Source: Candidatus Accumulibacter phosphatis
GTDB taxonomy: Bacteria; Pseudomonadota; Gammaproteobacteria; Burkholderiales; Rhodocyclaceae
Length of the DNA stretch: 64,000 nucleotides
Assembly (NCBI RefSeq): GCF_012939955.1
Contig: NZ_SPMY01000022.1
Coordinates: forward strand, 1-64,000
Direction of reading: 5' to 3'
How positions within the stretch are numbered: position 1 is the first letter of the stretch; the number at the start of each line of letters is the position of its first letter. The notes under the pieces are model-generated. The model was given only the letters and a program-made list of their open reading frames with translations. It was not told the origin of the DNA and made no database searches. Below are positions 28,183 to 39,359 of the stretch, piece by piece. The translations under genes were made by a program, and so were the position numbers.

Positions 28183-29427
28183 CTACCAGAGGATCTGCAC
28201 TTCCTGGACAACCTGTGGCGTCGCCCGCTGGACGGTAAACTTGATACCCGCCACTTCGATGACCGTTCCCACCTTCGGGATTTCGCGCGCATGTTCGAGG
28301 AGAAGACCGGACAAGGTATCGTAGTCGCCCTCCGGCAGCTTCAGCCCCAGCTTTTCATTGAGCATTGCCGGATCGGCCCGGGCGCTGACCAGGTAGTCAT
28401 GGTGGCCAAGCTTCTTCAACCACTCCGCCGGCTTCTCCTGGCGATCATACTCGTCCTGCATATCCTCCATCACTTCCTCAATGATGTCCTCAATGGTGAT
28501 TATCCCCTCGGCACCGCCGAACTCGTCCATCACCACGGCCATCGCATCGCCATCCTTGCGCAGCTCGACGAGCATCGACTCGGCACTCTTGCTACCCGGA
28601 ACGTATTGCGTCGGGCTGATGTAAGACTCGATCGACGCGGACCCGTCCACGCCCAGCAAATCCATCGTGTTGAGCACTCCGACGACGCGGTCGATACGCC
28701 CGTCGAAGACCGGCAAGCGAATGTGCGAGCCGGCCACAGCCAGGCGAATCGCCTCGGCAACGGTACAGGTCTTCTCGACCGCGTCCACGTCAATCAAGGG
28801 CACCATCACCTTCGAAACGGTGGTCTCCGAGAAATTGAACATGCGCCGAATCATGTTCTTTTCGATCAGCTGGATGTCGCCCCCTTCGTGCGGTGGCATC
28901 TGCACCATGCTCTGAATCTGCTGGCGCAGGGTAAAGGGGTTTTGTTCCTCCGCGCCGCCAGCGAGCCGGGAAAGGAACTTCGACAGCGTCACGAAGAAGA
29001 TCAGGATCGGCGAAAAGAGAATTGAGAAGAAGTGCAGCACGTAGATCAGATACGGTGCCATGACATCGGCGCGCTGCTGAAAAATGCTCTTCGGGACGAT
29101 TTCTCCAAATACCCAGATCAAGGGCGCGACAACGAGCACCGCCATCCAACCGCCGGCGTCGCCAAACAAGGAGATCATCATCGCCGTGGTGATCGTCGAG
29201 TTGGCGACAACGGCGATATTGGTCCCGACCAGGGTCGTCGACAGCAACCATTCGGGCCGCTTCTCGAGCATATCGAGAGCCAGGCGTGCACCCCGTGAGC
29301 CCTTAGCCGCATCGTGACGAAGCTTCATGCGGTCGGCGCTGACGATGCCGAGTTCCGAGCCGGAAAAAAATGCCTCCGCGATCAGGCAGGCGAACATGAA
29401 CAGAACAGTGAGCCAGATATCGGACAT
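28183..29427 (-). CDS. CNNM/CorC (HlyC)-type transporter protein
   Basis: This 414-residue protein has the CNNM transmembrane domain (DUF21; FFSGSELGIVSADR and FGEIVPKSI, about four hydrophobic helices), a CBS pair (~210-335, ending DEFGGAEGIITIEDIIEEV) and a C-terminal CorC/HlyC domain. Members act in Mg2+/Co2+ export or resistance. The ATG at 29427 directly abuts the stop of the upstream paralogue at 29428, so both are co-transcribed. Confidence 0.88.
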   Translation of the reverse strand: MSDIWLTVLFMFACLIAEAFFSGSELGIVSADRMKLRHDAAKGSRGARLALDMLEKRPEWLLSTTLVGTNIAVVANSTITTAMMISLFGDAGGWMAVLVVAPLIWVFGEIVPKSIFQQRADVMAPYLIYVLHFFSILFSPILIFFVTLSKFLSRLAGGAEEQNPFTLRQQIQSMVQMPPHEGGDIQLIEKNMIRRMFNFSETTVSKVMVPLIDVDAVEKTCTVAEAIRLAVAGSHIRLPVFDGRIDRVVGVLNTMDLLGVDGSASIESYISPTQYVPGSKSAESMLVELRKDGDAMAVVMDEFGGAEGIITIEDIIEEVMEDMQDEYDRQEKPAEWLKKLGHHDYLVSARADPAMLNEKLGLKLPEGDYDTLSGLLLEHAREIPKVGTVIEVAGIKFTVQRATPQVVQEVQILW

Positions 29428-30846
29428 TTAGACGCCCTCCGCTTTCTTCGGCGGCTCGACTGGGCCGCTGTTCGCATCCCTTGCCGCGGCTTGGTCGCCG
29501 GGCTCCCCGCCACTGGTCCCGGCGGTTTCGACCGCGGCCCCCACCTCAGTGCTATCAACCGCGCCAGCCGTCGACGCCACTGCCGGCGGCTCGATCAGCA
29601 CCCGGCTGATGCGATTGAATTCGACGCTCTCGACCGTCAGCTTCATGCCGCAGAGAACAATCGACGCGCCCGTCGCCGGCAGTTCGCCGAAAGCTTCGAG
29701 CAAAGCACCGGCGATTGTCTCGGCGTCTTCACAGTCGATAGTCACACCGAAAGTGCGGTTGAACTCCTCCAGAGACATACCGGCGTCGATCAGGCGGCGG
29801 CCATCGTCGAATTCGCTGACCATGTGCCGGTCGGGTGCCTCGCTATCCGATGGGCTGGCAATCTCACCGAAGACGCACTCCAACAAATCCTCCATGGTCA
29901 CCAGACCGGTGACACCGCCGTACTCGTCGACGATCAGCGCGAACGAGAGTTTGCGCTGGCGGAAGGTATGGAACAGCTCGACCGCCGGCTTGGACTCAGG
30001 GAAGAAGTTCGGCTGCCGCAGGAGCTTGCGAAAAGCATGCGGGTCGCGCTCCAGCCTGCCGAGGTCGACACCGAGCAAGTCACGCGTGTGCAAGATGCCG
30101 AGGATGGTATCCCGCCGCTCGCGATAAATGGGATAGCGTGACTGACGGGTAGCCTTGATCTCTGTAATCAGCTCGGGCACCGAAAGATCCGCCGACAAAA
30201 ATTCGATGTCCGAGCGCGGACGCATGATGTCGCGCAGCGACTTGTTGCCGAAGTCGAAGATTTTCTCGATGTAGCGCGCTTCCTGGCTGTCGAGAGCGCC
30301 TTCACCAACGGCGTCGGTCACCAGGGTACGGATCATGTCTTCCGTAACCAGATTGCCCTGCGAGCGCTGCTTACCGACGATGAGCGTGATGAAAAACTCG
30401 GCTACATGGCGGATCACTTCGCGCAGCGGGGTGATCAGACGCGCAAACAGATGGATTGGGCGTGCCTGGAAGCTGGCAAACGCCATGTTGTTGCGAATCG
30501 CCAGGACCTTGGGGGTGATCTCGCCAAACAGCAGCAGGATCGGCACCATGACCAGGAGATTGAGCATGTCGTTCTCGGCGCCGAACAGCTTGATGATCAC
30601 TGCGGCAGAGATCACCGAAGCGGCGACATTGACAAATTCGTTGCCAATCAGAATGGTGACAATCAGCCGGCGTGGCTCGCTGCGCAAACGCTCGATGAGA
30701 TCGATGCGCGGGTTCTTGGCCTTGCGCATCTGATCAAGGTGGAAAGAACTCAGAGAAAACAGCGCGGTTTCGGTGCTCGAGAAGAAACCCGAAAACACCA
30801 GCAGGACGACAAAAACCGCCAGCTCTATCCAAAGTGCTGGATCCAT
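29428..30846 (-). CDS. CNNM/CorC (HlyC)-type transporter protein
   Basis: This 472-residue paralogue of the next gene has the same order: DUF21 membrane domain (FFSSTETALFSLSSFHLD; FGEITPKVLAIRNN), CBS pair (DEYGGVTGLVTMEDLLECV) and CorC/HlyC domain. It ends in an extra ~70-residue Ala/Gly/Glu/Pro-rich tail with no recognisable fold. Tandem duplication followed by divergence is likely. Metal specificity (Mg2+, Co2+ or other) cannot be read from the sequence. Confidence 0.88.
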   Translation of the reverse strand: MDPALWIELAVFVVLLVFSGFFSSTETALFSLSSFHLDQMRKAKNPRIDLIERLRSEPRRLIVTILIGNEFVNVAASVISAAVIIKLFGAENDMLNLLVMVPILLLFGEITPKVLAIRNNMAFASFQARPIHLFARLITPLREVIRHVAEFFITLIVGKQRSQGNLVTEDMIRTLVTDAVGEGALDSQEARYIEKIFDFGNKSLRDIMRPRSDIEFLSADLSVPELITEIKATRQSRYPIYRERRDTILGILHTRDLLGVDLGRLERDPHAFRKLLRQPNFFPESKPAVELFHTFRQRKLSFALIVDEYGGVTGLVTMEDLLECVFGEIASPSDSEAPDRHMVSEFDDGRRLIDAGMSLEEFNRTFGVTIDCEDAETIAGALLEAFGELPATGASIVLCGMKLTVESVEFNRISRVLIEPPAVASTAGAVDSTEVGAAVETAGTSGGEPGDQAAARDANSGPVEPPKKAEGV

Positions 30847-31328
30847 TCTTCACTCCTCGAGAAAAATTGCATGCCGCCTTCGGAACCCCTTGAAAGCGCA
30901 CGATGCCAGAGCGGACAAAACCACGGCAGCAAGCTTCCTGACGGCCACACCGGCAATTCAGCGGCGGCATAAGCGCCCGTAGCTGCTTCGCCCAAATGCG
31001 AACTTGCCCGCAGCTGCGCACGACCCGCGATTATCAGCGAGTTTGATGCCAAAGTCAAACTGCGGCGCCCACGGCGCGTGACCCGCCAAAGCTGGCCCGC
31101 AGACCGCTAGCGTGGCTGACACAGCCGCAGAGGAAAGCCCGGGTGCCGCTCGCCCGTTCACCGCAGCTAGCGCTTTGCTGCCAAGGCCTTCGCGGCCAGA
31201 ATTAGCGAACGTCGACGAGCTTGCGGCCTGGTAAAGGCACGCAGCTCGACAGCGCAACAGCTTCGGCAGACACGGGCGCACCACATCCACCGCCCCGAAC
31301 ATCCGGCCAGTGCCTCAAGCCGGCAATA
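30847..31328. other. Divergent intergenic region, no gene recognised
   Basis: About 480 bases between the divergently oriented CNNM genes, excluding the promoter below. I found no conserved reading frame, RNA gene or clear repeat. Confidence 0.5.
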
Positions 31329-31357
31329 TTGCACCGGCCTTGCAAGTAGTGTATCAA
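31329..31357 (+). promoter_or_regulatory. Candidate sigma-70 promoter for the plus-strand CNNM gene
   Basis: TTGCAC at 31329-31334 and TATCAA at 31352-31357 are spaced by 17 bases in a locally AT-richer stretch, about 70 bases before the GTG start at 31429. Confidence 0.4.
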
Positions 31358-31428
31358 CGCCGGGAAGTCCTTACCCCGGCCTCTGGATATCGCGAGCCGG
31401 GCGCGCCAACTCTGGGAGCCATCTCACC

Positions 31429-32734
31429 GTGTTTGAAGCGTTTCTGCTGCTGATCATGCTCACCCTGTCGGCCTTCTTCTCGGGTTCCGAAACCGCCCTC
31501 ACCACACTCTCCAGGGCACGCACCGAGTCGCTGCTTGCCGAAGGACGGCGAGGTGCCAGGGCGCTGCATCGCATGAAGAGCAACCTGAATCGGACGCTGG
31601 TCATCATCCTGATCGGCAATAATCTGGTAAACACGGGCGCCGCGACCCTGGCCACAGTGGTGGCCACCGAGCATTTCGGCCACCTCGGCCCCGGCCTCGC
31701 CGTCGGGGTCATCACCCTGTTGCTCCTGGTGTTTGGCGAGATCACGCCGAAGACTTATGCCACACGCTACGCCATAGTCGTCGCCTTGCTGGCAGCAACG
31801 CCACTGGAGATTCTTGGCAAACTGCTCTTCCCGCTGGTCTGGGCAATGGAAAGACTGATCGAATGGATGCGACAGTCTCAGCAGCCCGCCAAAGGATCCA
31901 AGCATCACCGAATCAGAGCTGATCGCCCTAGCCGCCCATGGCACCCGGGAAGGATCGATCGAGGCAGGCGAGCATATGATGATCCGGCGAATCTTCGATT
32001 TCAGCACGCTACGCGCCAGCGACATCATGGTGCACCGCCACCAGATCTTTTCGCTCGACGGCAACCGCTCTATTCGCGACGCCCTGGACGAGATCATCGC
32101 CAGCTCGCACTACCGGATCCCTCTTCACTCAGGCGACCCGGACGAGATCAACCAGGTGATCACTCTGCAGAGCGTCCTTGGCGAGGTGGCCCAAGGCAAT
32201 CTCGACAAACCCCTCAAGGAAGCTGGCAGAGAGCCGCTGTTCGTACCGCCGAACCAGCCGGTAGACAGCCTGCTGAGGATACTGAAAGCAGACAAGGAGC
32301 GCCTGATGGTGGTTGTCAACGAGTTTGGCGGCCTGCTTGGTATCTTCACGCTGGAGGACATCCTCGAGGAACTGGTCGGCGAAATTCATGACGACACGGA
32401 AGCTTCGCAAGCAGATCAGACGCTCGTCGGAAAGCCGAACGGCAGCGAGCTGTTGGTCGATGGCATAACGGAACTGCGCGTCCTGGAAGATCACTTTGGC
32501 CAGGAACTCGCAGGCAAACCGTATGACTCGGTAAATCTCTGGGTGATCACCCACCTCGAACGCCTTCCCACAGCGGGCGAGCACCTCGTCCTCGAGGGCC
32601 TTGAAGTAAGAATCGAACGCGCATCGCGGCGCCGCATCCATGAGGTGCGAATCCGCCGCCAGCAGAATATCGCTCCCGGGCCCCAAGTCGAAAAACCAGC
32701 GGCGCCAGAACAGGGGCCAAACGAGAAGGGCTGA
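31429..32734 (+). pseudogene. CNNM/CorC (HlyC)-type protein, single frameshift
   Basis: The N-terminal half (GTG 31429) is a DUF21 domain with FFSGSETALTTLSRART and FGEITPKTYATRYA. After about base 31880 this frame becomes nonsense. The continuation (DPSITESELIALAAHG, then MMIRRIFDFSTLRASDIMV, CBS pair ending NEFGGLLGIFTLEDILEEL, and CorC/HlyC domain) is in the +1 frame and runs to 32734. That second frame has a stop at 31856-31858, so the shift lies between 31859 and about 31905. One extra base explains it. Joined, the product would be about 434 residues, normal for the family and the third CNNM member here. A sequencing or assembly error is as likely as a true mutation. Confidence 0.8.
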
Positions 32735-32799
32735 TCCAGGAACGATACCTCGGAGCAGCCATCGCGAGACTGGCGTATCCTGAATTGCGAAATTGACGC

Positions 32800-32829
32800 T
32801 TGGCGTCGCACGGCAAGCATGTATATAAT
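32800..32829 (+). promoter_or_regulatory. Sigma-70 promoter of rpsU
   Basis: TTGGCG at 32800-32805 and a perfect TATAAT at 32824-32829, spaced 18 bases, lie about 45 bases before the rpsU ATG. Confidence 0.65.
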
Positions 32830-32874
32830 GCGCGGCTAAGCTGTACCATACCCACCTGAACCTTGGATGAGTCT

Positions 32875-33087
32875 ATGCCTGCCATTCGTGTAAAAGAAAA
32901 TGAGCCTTTCGAAGTTGCCATCCGGCGCTTCAAGCGCACCGTAGAAAAAACGGGCCTATTGACCGAACTGCGAGCGCGCGAGTTCTACGAGAAGCCCACC
33001 GCCGAGCGCAAGCGCAAGCTGGCCGCCGCGGTCAAGCGCCATCACAAGCGCATGCGCAGCCAGACCCTACCTCCCAAGCTGTTTTAG
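32875..33087 (+). CDS. rpsU: 30S ribosomal protein S21
   Basis: The 70-residue product ([19 protein letters not shown], then a basic [10 protein letters not shown] tail) is S21, which helps the 30S subunit initiate translation. It starts at the ATG at 32875 with GGATGAG upstream. It is the first gene of the macromolecular-synthesis operon and is followed by a terminator, so it can be expressed more strongly than the downstream genes. Confidence 0.97.
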   Translation: MPAIRVKENEPFEVAIRRFKRTVEKTGLLTELRAREFYEKPTAERKRKLAAAVKRHHKRMRSQTLPPKLF

Positions 33088-33110
33088 AGATCGTCAGCGT
33101 CGTTTGAACG

Positions 33111-33138
33111 GCCGCCTGTCTGCAGATGGGCGGCTTTT
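33111..33138 (+). terminator. Intrinsic terminator/attenuator after rpsU
   Basis: GCCGCC (33111-33116) pairs with GGCGGC (33129-33134) around a loop that itself contains the palindrome TCTGCAGA, followed by TTTT. E. coli also has an internal terminator between rpsU and dnaG, which limits primase expression. Confidence 0.7.
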
Positions 33139-33218
33139 GGCGTTCCTGCAACGCCCGCATTCGGCGAGCGCAAAAACGCCTTCGCGCAGCAATTATGTAG
33201 ACCTGGAGGTGCTTGGCG

Positions 33219-33671
33219 ATGACCCTCAAAACACGCATCAACGAAGACGTCAAGGCAGCGATGCGCGCGCGCGACGCGAAAACGCTCAGCACCTTGCGCC
33301 TGCTGCTGGCGGCAATCAAGCAGAGAGAAGTCGACGAGCGCATCACACTCGACGACGACGCGATCGTCGCTGTCATCGGCAAGATGCTCAAGCAACGCCG
33401 GGATTCGATCACCCAGTATGCAGCAGCCGGGCGCAAGGACCTCGCCGACGCGGAGCAATTCGAGTCCGAACTCCTCGGCGCCTACCTGCCAGCGAGCCTG
33501 TCGACAGAAGAAATTGTCGAAGCAGTTGCACAGGCCATTGCAGAAACCGGCGCGGCGAGCCCTGCTGACATGGGCAAGGTGATGGCGCAGCTGCGACCCG
33601 GACTAGCGGGGCGCGCCGACATGAGCGAGGTTTCGCGGCTCGTGAAAATGCGCCTTGTTGCTGGCGCCTGA
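33219..33671 (+). CDS. yqeY: GatB/YqeY domain protein
   Basis: The 150-residue product is a stand-alone YqeY domain (MTLKTRINEDVKAAMRARD; then a DMGKVMAQLRPGLAGRADM segment related to the tail of GatB and GlnRS-type tRNA-binding domains). The ATG at 33219 is chosen because GGAGGT at 33205-33210 is well placed. Its insertion between rpsU and dnaG is frequent in betaproteobacteria. Its exact role is unproven. Confidence 0.92.
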   Translation: MTLKTRINEDVKAAMRARDAKTLSTLRLLLAAIKQREVDERITLDDDAIVAVIGKMLKQRRDSITQYAAAGRKDLADAEQFESELLGAYLPASLSTEEIVEAVAQAIAETGAASPADMGKVMAQLRPGLAGRADMSEVSRLVKMRLVAGA

Positions 33672-33716
33672 ACGCCACCGTCAGGGCCGCCAACCACCCG
33701 TCCGAGGGAAGCCCGG

Positions 33717-35462
33717 ATGATCCCGGACACATTCATTCAGGATTTGCTGTATCGCGTTGACCTGATCGACCTGATCGACAGCTACGTCCCGCTGAAGAAA
33801 ACCGGTGCCAATTTCGCGGCCTGCTGCCCGTTCCACAGCGAAAAATCACCCTCTTTCACCGTCAGTCCAAGCAAGCAGTTCTACCACTGCTTCGGCTGCG
33901 GCGCGCACGGCAACGCCATCGGCTTCATCATGGCCTACTCCGGGGCCGGCTTCATTGAAGCGCTCAAGGAACTCGCGGCGCGCTGCGGTTTGCAGCTTCC
34001 CGACGATCAAGGGCACGCACCGCAGCACGGTCCGCAACGCCAGCAACTCGCCGAAAGCATGGGCAAGGCCGCGAAGTTCTACTACGAACAACTCAAGCGC
34101 TCGGAAAACGCAATCCGCTACCTCAAGGAACGCGGCGTCAGCGGCGAGATAGCCCGCCGCTTCGGCGTTGGCTACGCGCCTGCGGGAGGGCAAGGTCTGG
34201 CTGCTGCTTTCGAAGACTATGGCCATCCGGAGCTGCAGCAGGCCGGCCTGGTCATCAAGAACGAGCAAGGCCGCCTCTACGATCGTTTTCGTGACCGGGT
34301 AATGTTTCCGATTATCAGCCAAAAGGGCGAGGTGATCGCTTTTGGTGGCCGCGTCCTTGGCGCGGGTGAGCCGAAGTATCTGAACTCGCCCGAAACCCCC
34401 CTCTTCGAAAAAGGCCGCGAGTTGTTCGGCTTGCCGCAGGCGCGCACGGCAATACGTGACCGAGAAACGGTGATCGTCGTCGAGGGCTACATGGACGTCA
34501 TTGCGCTCGCACAACACGGGGTCGACAACGCGATAGCGACGCTCGGCACAGCGACTACGCCAATGCACGTGCAAAAGCTTCTCCGTCAAGCCGACCGCGT
34601 CGTGTTTTGCTTTGATGGTGATGCAGCTGGTCGCAAGGCCGCGTGGCGAGCACTGGAGAACAGCCTCGAAGTTCTTCCCGAGCAAAAGAGCATCGGCTTT
34701 GTCCTCTTGCCGGAAGGCGAGGACCCCGACAGCCTGGTACGCAAACGCGGCGGCGAAGCCTTCCAGCGGATGATCATCGAAGCGACACCCCTCTCTGATT
34801 TCCTGTTGCGTGAACTGAGCCAGCACTGTGATCTGAGCAGTGCCGAAGGGCGAGCCAGACTCGTCGCCGACGCCAAGCCGCTGCTTGGCCGGATGCTGTC
34901 GCCATTGTTGCGGCTGCAACTGGTCAAGCGACTGGCTCAGGTCAGCGGCTTCTCACAGGCAGAAGTGGAACGTCTGTGCTCGCTGCGTGCAATCGTCAAG
35001 CCAGCGCCGGCACGGGCGCCGCGACAGGCGCCCTCGCTGCTGCGGCCCTTGCTGCGCCTCCTGCTCCAGAATCCCGCCCTGGCTTCCCGCTTGCCACTCG
35101 AACTGCTCCCCGAGCATGCGCCGGAAGCGCGCGCGATTCGCCTGCTCTGCGCAACCATTGCCGGCGCCGGCGCGCAACCACTGGCCTATCCCGCCTTGCT
35201 CGAAAAGCTGCGCGGCAGCGAGGACGAGTCAATGCTGCACGCCGCGGCAGCTGAACTAATGCAACAGCCTTTTGCCGAAGACGAAATCGACAGCGAATTT
35301 GACGGTACGCTTGCACAGCTGCAGGAGAGTGAGCACAAACGCGCGTTCACTCGACTACAGGACAAGATCCAAAAACTTGGTGTCGGCGGTCTATCGAACG
35401 AAGAAAAACAGGAGTACCTGCAAGCACTCAGCGCGCGCAGCAAAGGCAGCCATACAGTGTAA
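33717..35462 (+). CDS. dnaG: DNA primase DnaG
   Basis: DnaG makes RNA primers at the replication fork. The 581-residue protein shows the N-terminal CHC2 zinc finger (CPFHSEKSPSF and CFGCGAHG), the central TOPRIM catalytic domain (VVEGYMDVIAL; DGDAAGRKA) and a C-terminal helicase-interaction domain. The ATG at 33717 follows GAGGGAAG. It is in the order rpsU-yqeY-dnaG-rpoD. Confidence 0.96.
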   Translation: MIPDTFIQDLLYRVDLIDLIDSYVPLKKTGANFAACCPFHSEKSPSFTVSPSKQFYHCFGCGAHGNAIGFIMAYSGAGFIEALKELAARCGLQLPDDQGHAPQHGPQRQQLAESMGKAAKFYYEQLKRSENAIRYLKERGVSGEIARRFGVGYAPAGGQGLAAAFEDYGHPELQQAGLVIKNEQGRLYDRFRDRVMFPIISQKGEVIAFGGRVLGAGEPKYLNSPETPLFEKGRELFGLPQARTAIRDRETVIVVEGYMDVIALAQHGVDNAIATLGTATTPMHVQKLLRQADRVVFCFDGDAAGRKAAWRALENSLEVLPEQKSIGFVLLPEGEDPDSLVRKRGGEAFQRMIIEATPLSDFLLRELSQHCDLSSAEGRARLVADAKPLLGRMLSPLLRLQLVKRLAQVSGFSQAEVERLCSLRAIVKPAPARAPRQAPSLLRPLLRLLLQNPALASRLPLELLPEHAPEARAIRLLCATIAGAGAQPLAYPALLEKLRGSEDESMLHAAAAELMQQPFAEDEIDSEFDGTLAQLQESEHKRAFTRLQDKIQKLGVGGLSNEEKQEYLQALSARSKGSHTV

Positions 35463-35466
35463 GCTA

Positions 35467-35475
35467 TGGTAGAAT
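35467..35475 (+). promoter_or_regulatory. Extended -10 element upstream of rpoD
   Basis: TGGTAGAAT (TGn followed by TAGAAT) lies 40 bases before the rpoD ATG. No -35 match is seen, but an extended -10 can work without one. An extra promoter for rpoD inside or behind dnaG is known in E. coli. Confidence 0.4.
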
Positions 35476-35514
35476 TTAGAGTTTTTCCAGCATAACGCTA
35501 TCCGGGAATTGGTC

Positions 35515-37497
<1,983 letters not shown>

Positions 37498-37574
37498 GGC
37501 GCTCGGCACACACCAACACACGACCTTACCAGCGCGTTGCCACAGCACCTGCGAACACAGCGCAGTGCGCGAAA

Positions 37575-37601
37575 CGAAGGGGACTTTTGTGGTCCCCTTC
37601 G
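37575..37601 (+). terminator. 10-bp stem-loop after rpoD
   Basis: CGAAGGGGAC (37575-37584) and GTCCCCTTCG (37592-37601) form a perfect stem around TTTTGTG, about 80 bases beyond the rpoD stop. There is no T-tract after it, so it may act as a weak terminator or 3'-end protecting stem. Confidence 0.55.
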
Positions 37602-37793
37602 CGCCTTCCGACCTGCCTACCCAGGGCGTTTGCCGATCCACAAGGCCGGCGGATGGAAAATATGGCAGCGTCTCGCCACGGGCCAGCGCGAACTGTCAGC
37701 GCTTTTAGTGATCAGCCCCGCCCGCGCTCCTTCGGCTCGCTTTGCCTTCTTGGCCGTCACGCAATCGACCCTTGAACCGGCAGCAGCCTGGCA

Positions 37794-38525
37794 ATGATCG
37801 AATCCATCCTCCTTGCCGCCACGCGCATCACGACCTTTCTTCAGCAGCAAGCGCTGACCAACGCCAGCGGCTTCTTCTTCAGGCGTGATGAGCAGCTGTT
37901 CCTGGTCACCAGCCGGCACGTGCTGTTCGACGAACCTAGCCAGCACACCCCCGATCGCATCGAGATCGAGTTGCATATCAACCCGGACAATCTCGCCGAG
38001 TCGACCGCATTCTCGATTCCGCTGTACGCTTACGGTCAGCGCGTCTGGCGGCAAGGCCTCGATATGGCCGGCGCGATCGACGTCGCGGTGGTCGCGATCG
38101 ATGGCGCCGCGCTGCCGAAAACGGGGGTATACCGTGCCTTTACCCCACGCCATCTGCCGGAGCGCTTCGATCAGGTGGAAGTAGGCAGCTCATTGCTGGT
38201 GGTAGGCTTCCCGCTGGGCTTCCAGGACAGCCTGCACCACATGCCGGTGGTACGCCAGGCAATCGTTGCATCTTCGTTCGGGCTCCGTTTTCAGGGGGAA
38301 GGCTACTTCCTTACCGACGCCCGCACACACCGCGGGACCAGCGGTGCGCCGGTGGTCATGCGCGTCGCGGCACAGGATTTCGCGTCCAGCGATTTGCCGT
38401 GGATGCTTCTCGGCGTCCACTCCGCCCGCCTCGATGTCGGTTTCCGCGACCCGAACCAGGACGAGGCACTTGGGCTCAATTGCGCCTGGTACGCTGACAT
38501 TCTGCTGACCTTGACCGAGCGCTGA
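37794..38525 (+). CDS. Trypsin-like serine peptidase, no export signal seen
   Basis: The 243-residue product has a chymotrypsin-fold triad in order: His in LVTSRHVLFDE (near residue 42), Asp in AIDVAVVAID and Ser in RGTSGAPVV. There is no signal peptide, PDZ domain or other domain, unlike DegP-type periplasmic proteases, so it may act in the cytoplasm. The substrate is unknown. It lies alone between rpoD and the convergent dsbC, and is probably transcribed separately. Confidence 0.75.
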   Translation: MIESILLAATRITTFLQQQALTNASGFFFRRDEQLFLVTSRHVLFDEPSQHTPDRIEIELHINPDNLAESTAFSIPLYAYGQRVWRQGLDMAGAIDVAVVAIDGAALPKTGVYRAFTPRHLPERFDQVEVGSSLLVVGFPLGFQDSLHHMPVVRQAIVASSFGLRFQGEGYFLTDARTHRGTSGAPVVMRVAAQDFASSDLPWMLLGVHSARLDVGFRDPNQDEALGLNCAWYADILLTLTER

Positions 38526-38612
38526 ACGAACGCGCTCCACCACCGCTGCACCGCAGCGCCGACGCGGGCTGGTCGCCGCCGACAGCAGGCCATCGGGCAC
38601 CAACCTCCGTGG

Positions 38613-39329
38613 CTAGTTGGTGGGGCTAGGCGCCTCGGCAAGCTTTTCCTCGATCTTGGCAAGAGGGATTGCACCGGGGATACGCTCGCCATCCGCAAAG
38701 AAGATCGTCGGCGTGCCATTGATGGCCAACTTACGGCCCATTTCGACGCTCTTCTTCACCGCTGTGGTGTCGCAATCGCCCTTACCGCCCGGCGCCTTGC
38801 CGTCAATCATCCAATCGTTCCACGCCTTGACCTTGTCAGCCGAACACCAGATCTGATTGGACTTTTCCAGTGAATCGGGCGACAGGATCGGGTAGAGAAA
38901 GGTATAGACGGTGACGTTGTCCAGCTTGGCAAGGTCTCTTGCCAATTTCTTGCAGTAGCCGCAGTTCGGATCCTCGAAGCTCGCGAAGACGCGCTTGCCA
39001 TCACCGCGTACCTGTTTGATCGCATGCGTCAGGGGAAGATCCGAAAACTTGATCGCGGTGAGCTTCTGCATCCGCTCGCTGGTCACGTTCTTCATCGTCT
39101 TGCCATCAATCAGGGAGCCGACCAGCAAGGCCGAAGCCTTCTCGTCCGTGTAAACGATCTGGCCATCCGCATACACTTCATAGAGCCCCAGATAAGGCGT
39201 TTTGGTGACGCTGGTGACCGGAGCACCGAGCTTTGCTTCGAGTGCCTTCTTGACGCTTGCCTCATCTGCCAGGGTGGGCAGGCTGAGCGCGGCAGCGACG
39301 ACAACAAATGGCACGAATTTCATATACAT
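38613..39329 (-). CDS. dsbC: Thiol:disulfide interchange protein DsbC
   Basis: DsbC is the periplasmic disulfide isomerase. The product has 238 residues with a signal peptide ending near LPTLADE, an N-terminal dimerisation domain (LGLYEVYADGQIVYTDEKAS), and a thioredoxin domain with the DsbC active site CGYC (FEDPNCGYCKKL) and the cis-Pro GTPTIFFADG. The first of two ATGs (39329) has GGAG at the right distance. Partner DsbD is not in the window. It lies 30 bases downstream of the Ubi hydroxylase gene, same strand. Confidence 0.93.
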   Translation of the reverse strand: MYMKFVPFVVVAAALSLPTLADEASVKKALEAKLGAPVTSVTKTPYLGLYEVYADGQIVYTDEKASALLVGSLIDGKTMKNVTSERMQKLTAIKFSDLPLTHAIKQVRGDGKRVFASFEDPNCGYCKKLARDLAKLDNVTVYTFLYPILSPDSLEKSNQIWCSADKVKAWNDWMIDGKAPGGKGDCDTTAVKKSVEMGRKLAINGTPTIFFADGERIPGAIPLAKIEEKLAEAPSPTN

Positions 39330-39359
39330 CTGGTTTCTCCGGGTTTAGGTAGGGGTGTT

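Noticed and set aside
32793-32798. TTGACG as the -35 of the rpsU promoter
   Set aside because: Spacing to TATAAT is 25 bases; TTGGCG at 32800-32805 gives 18 bases.
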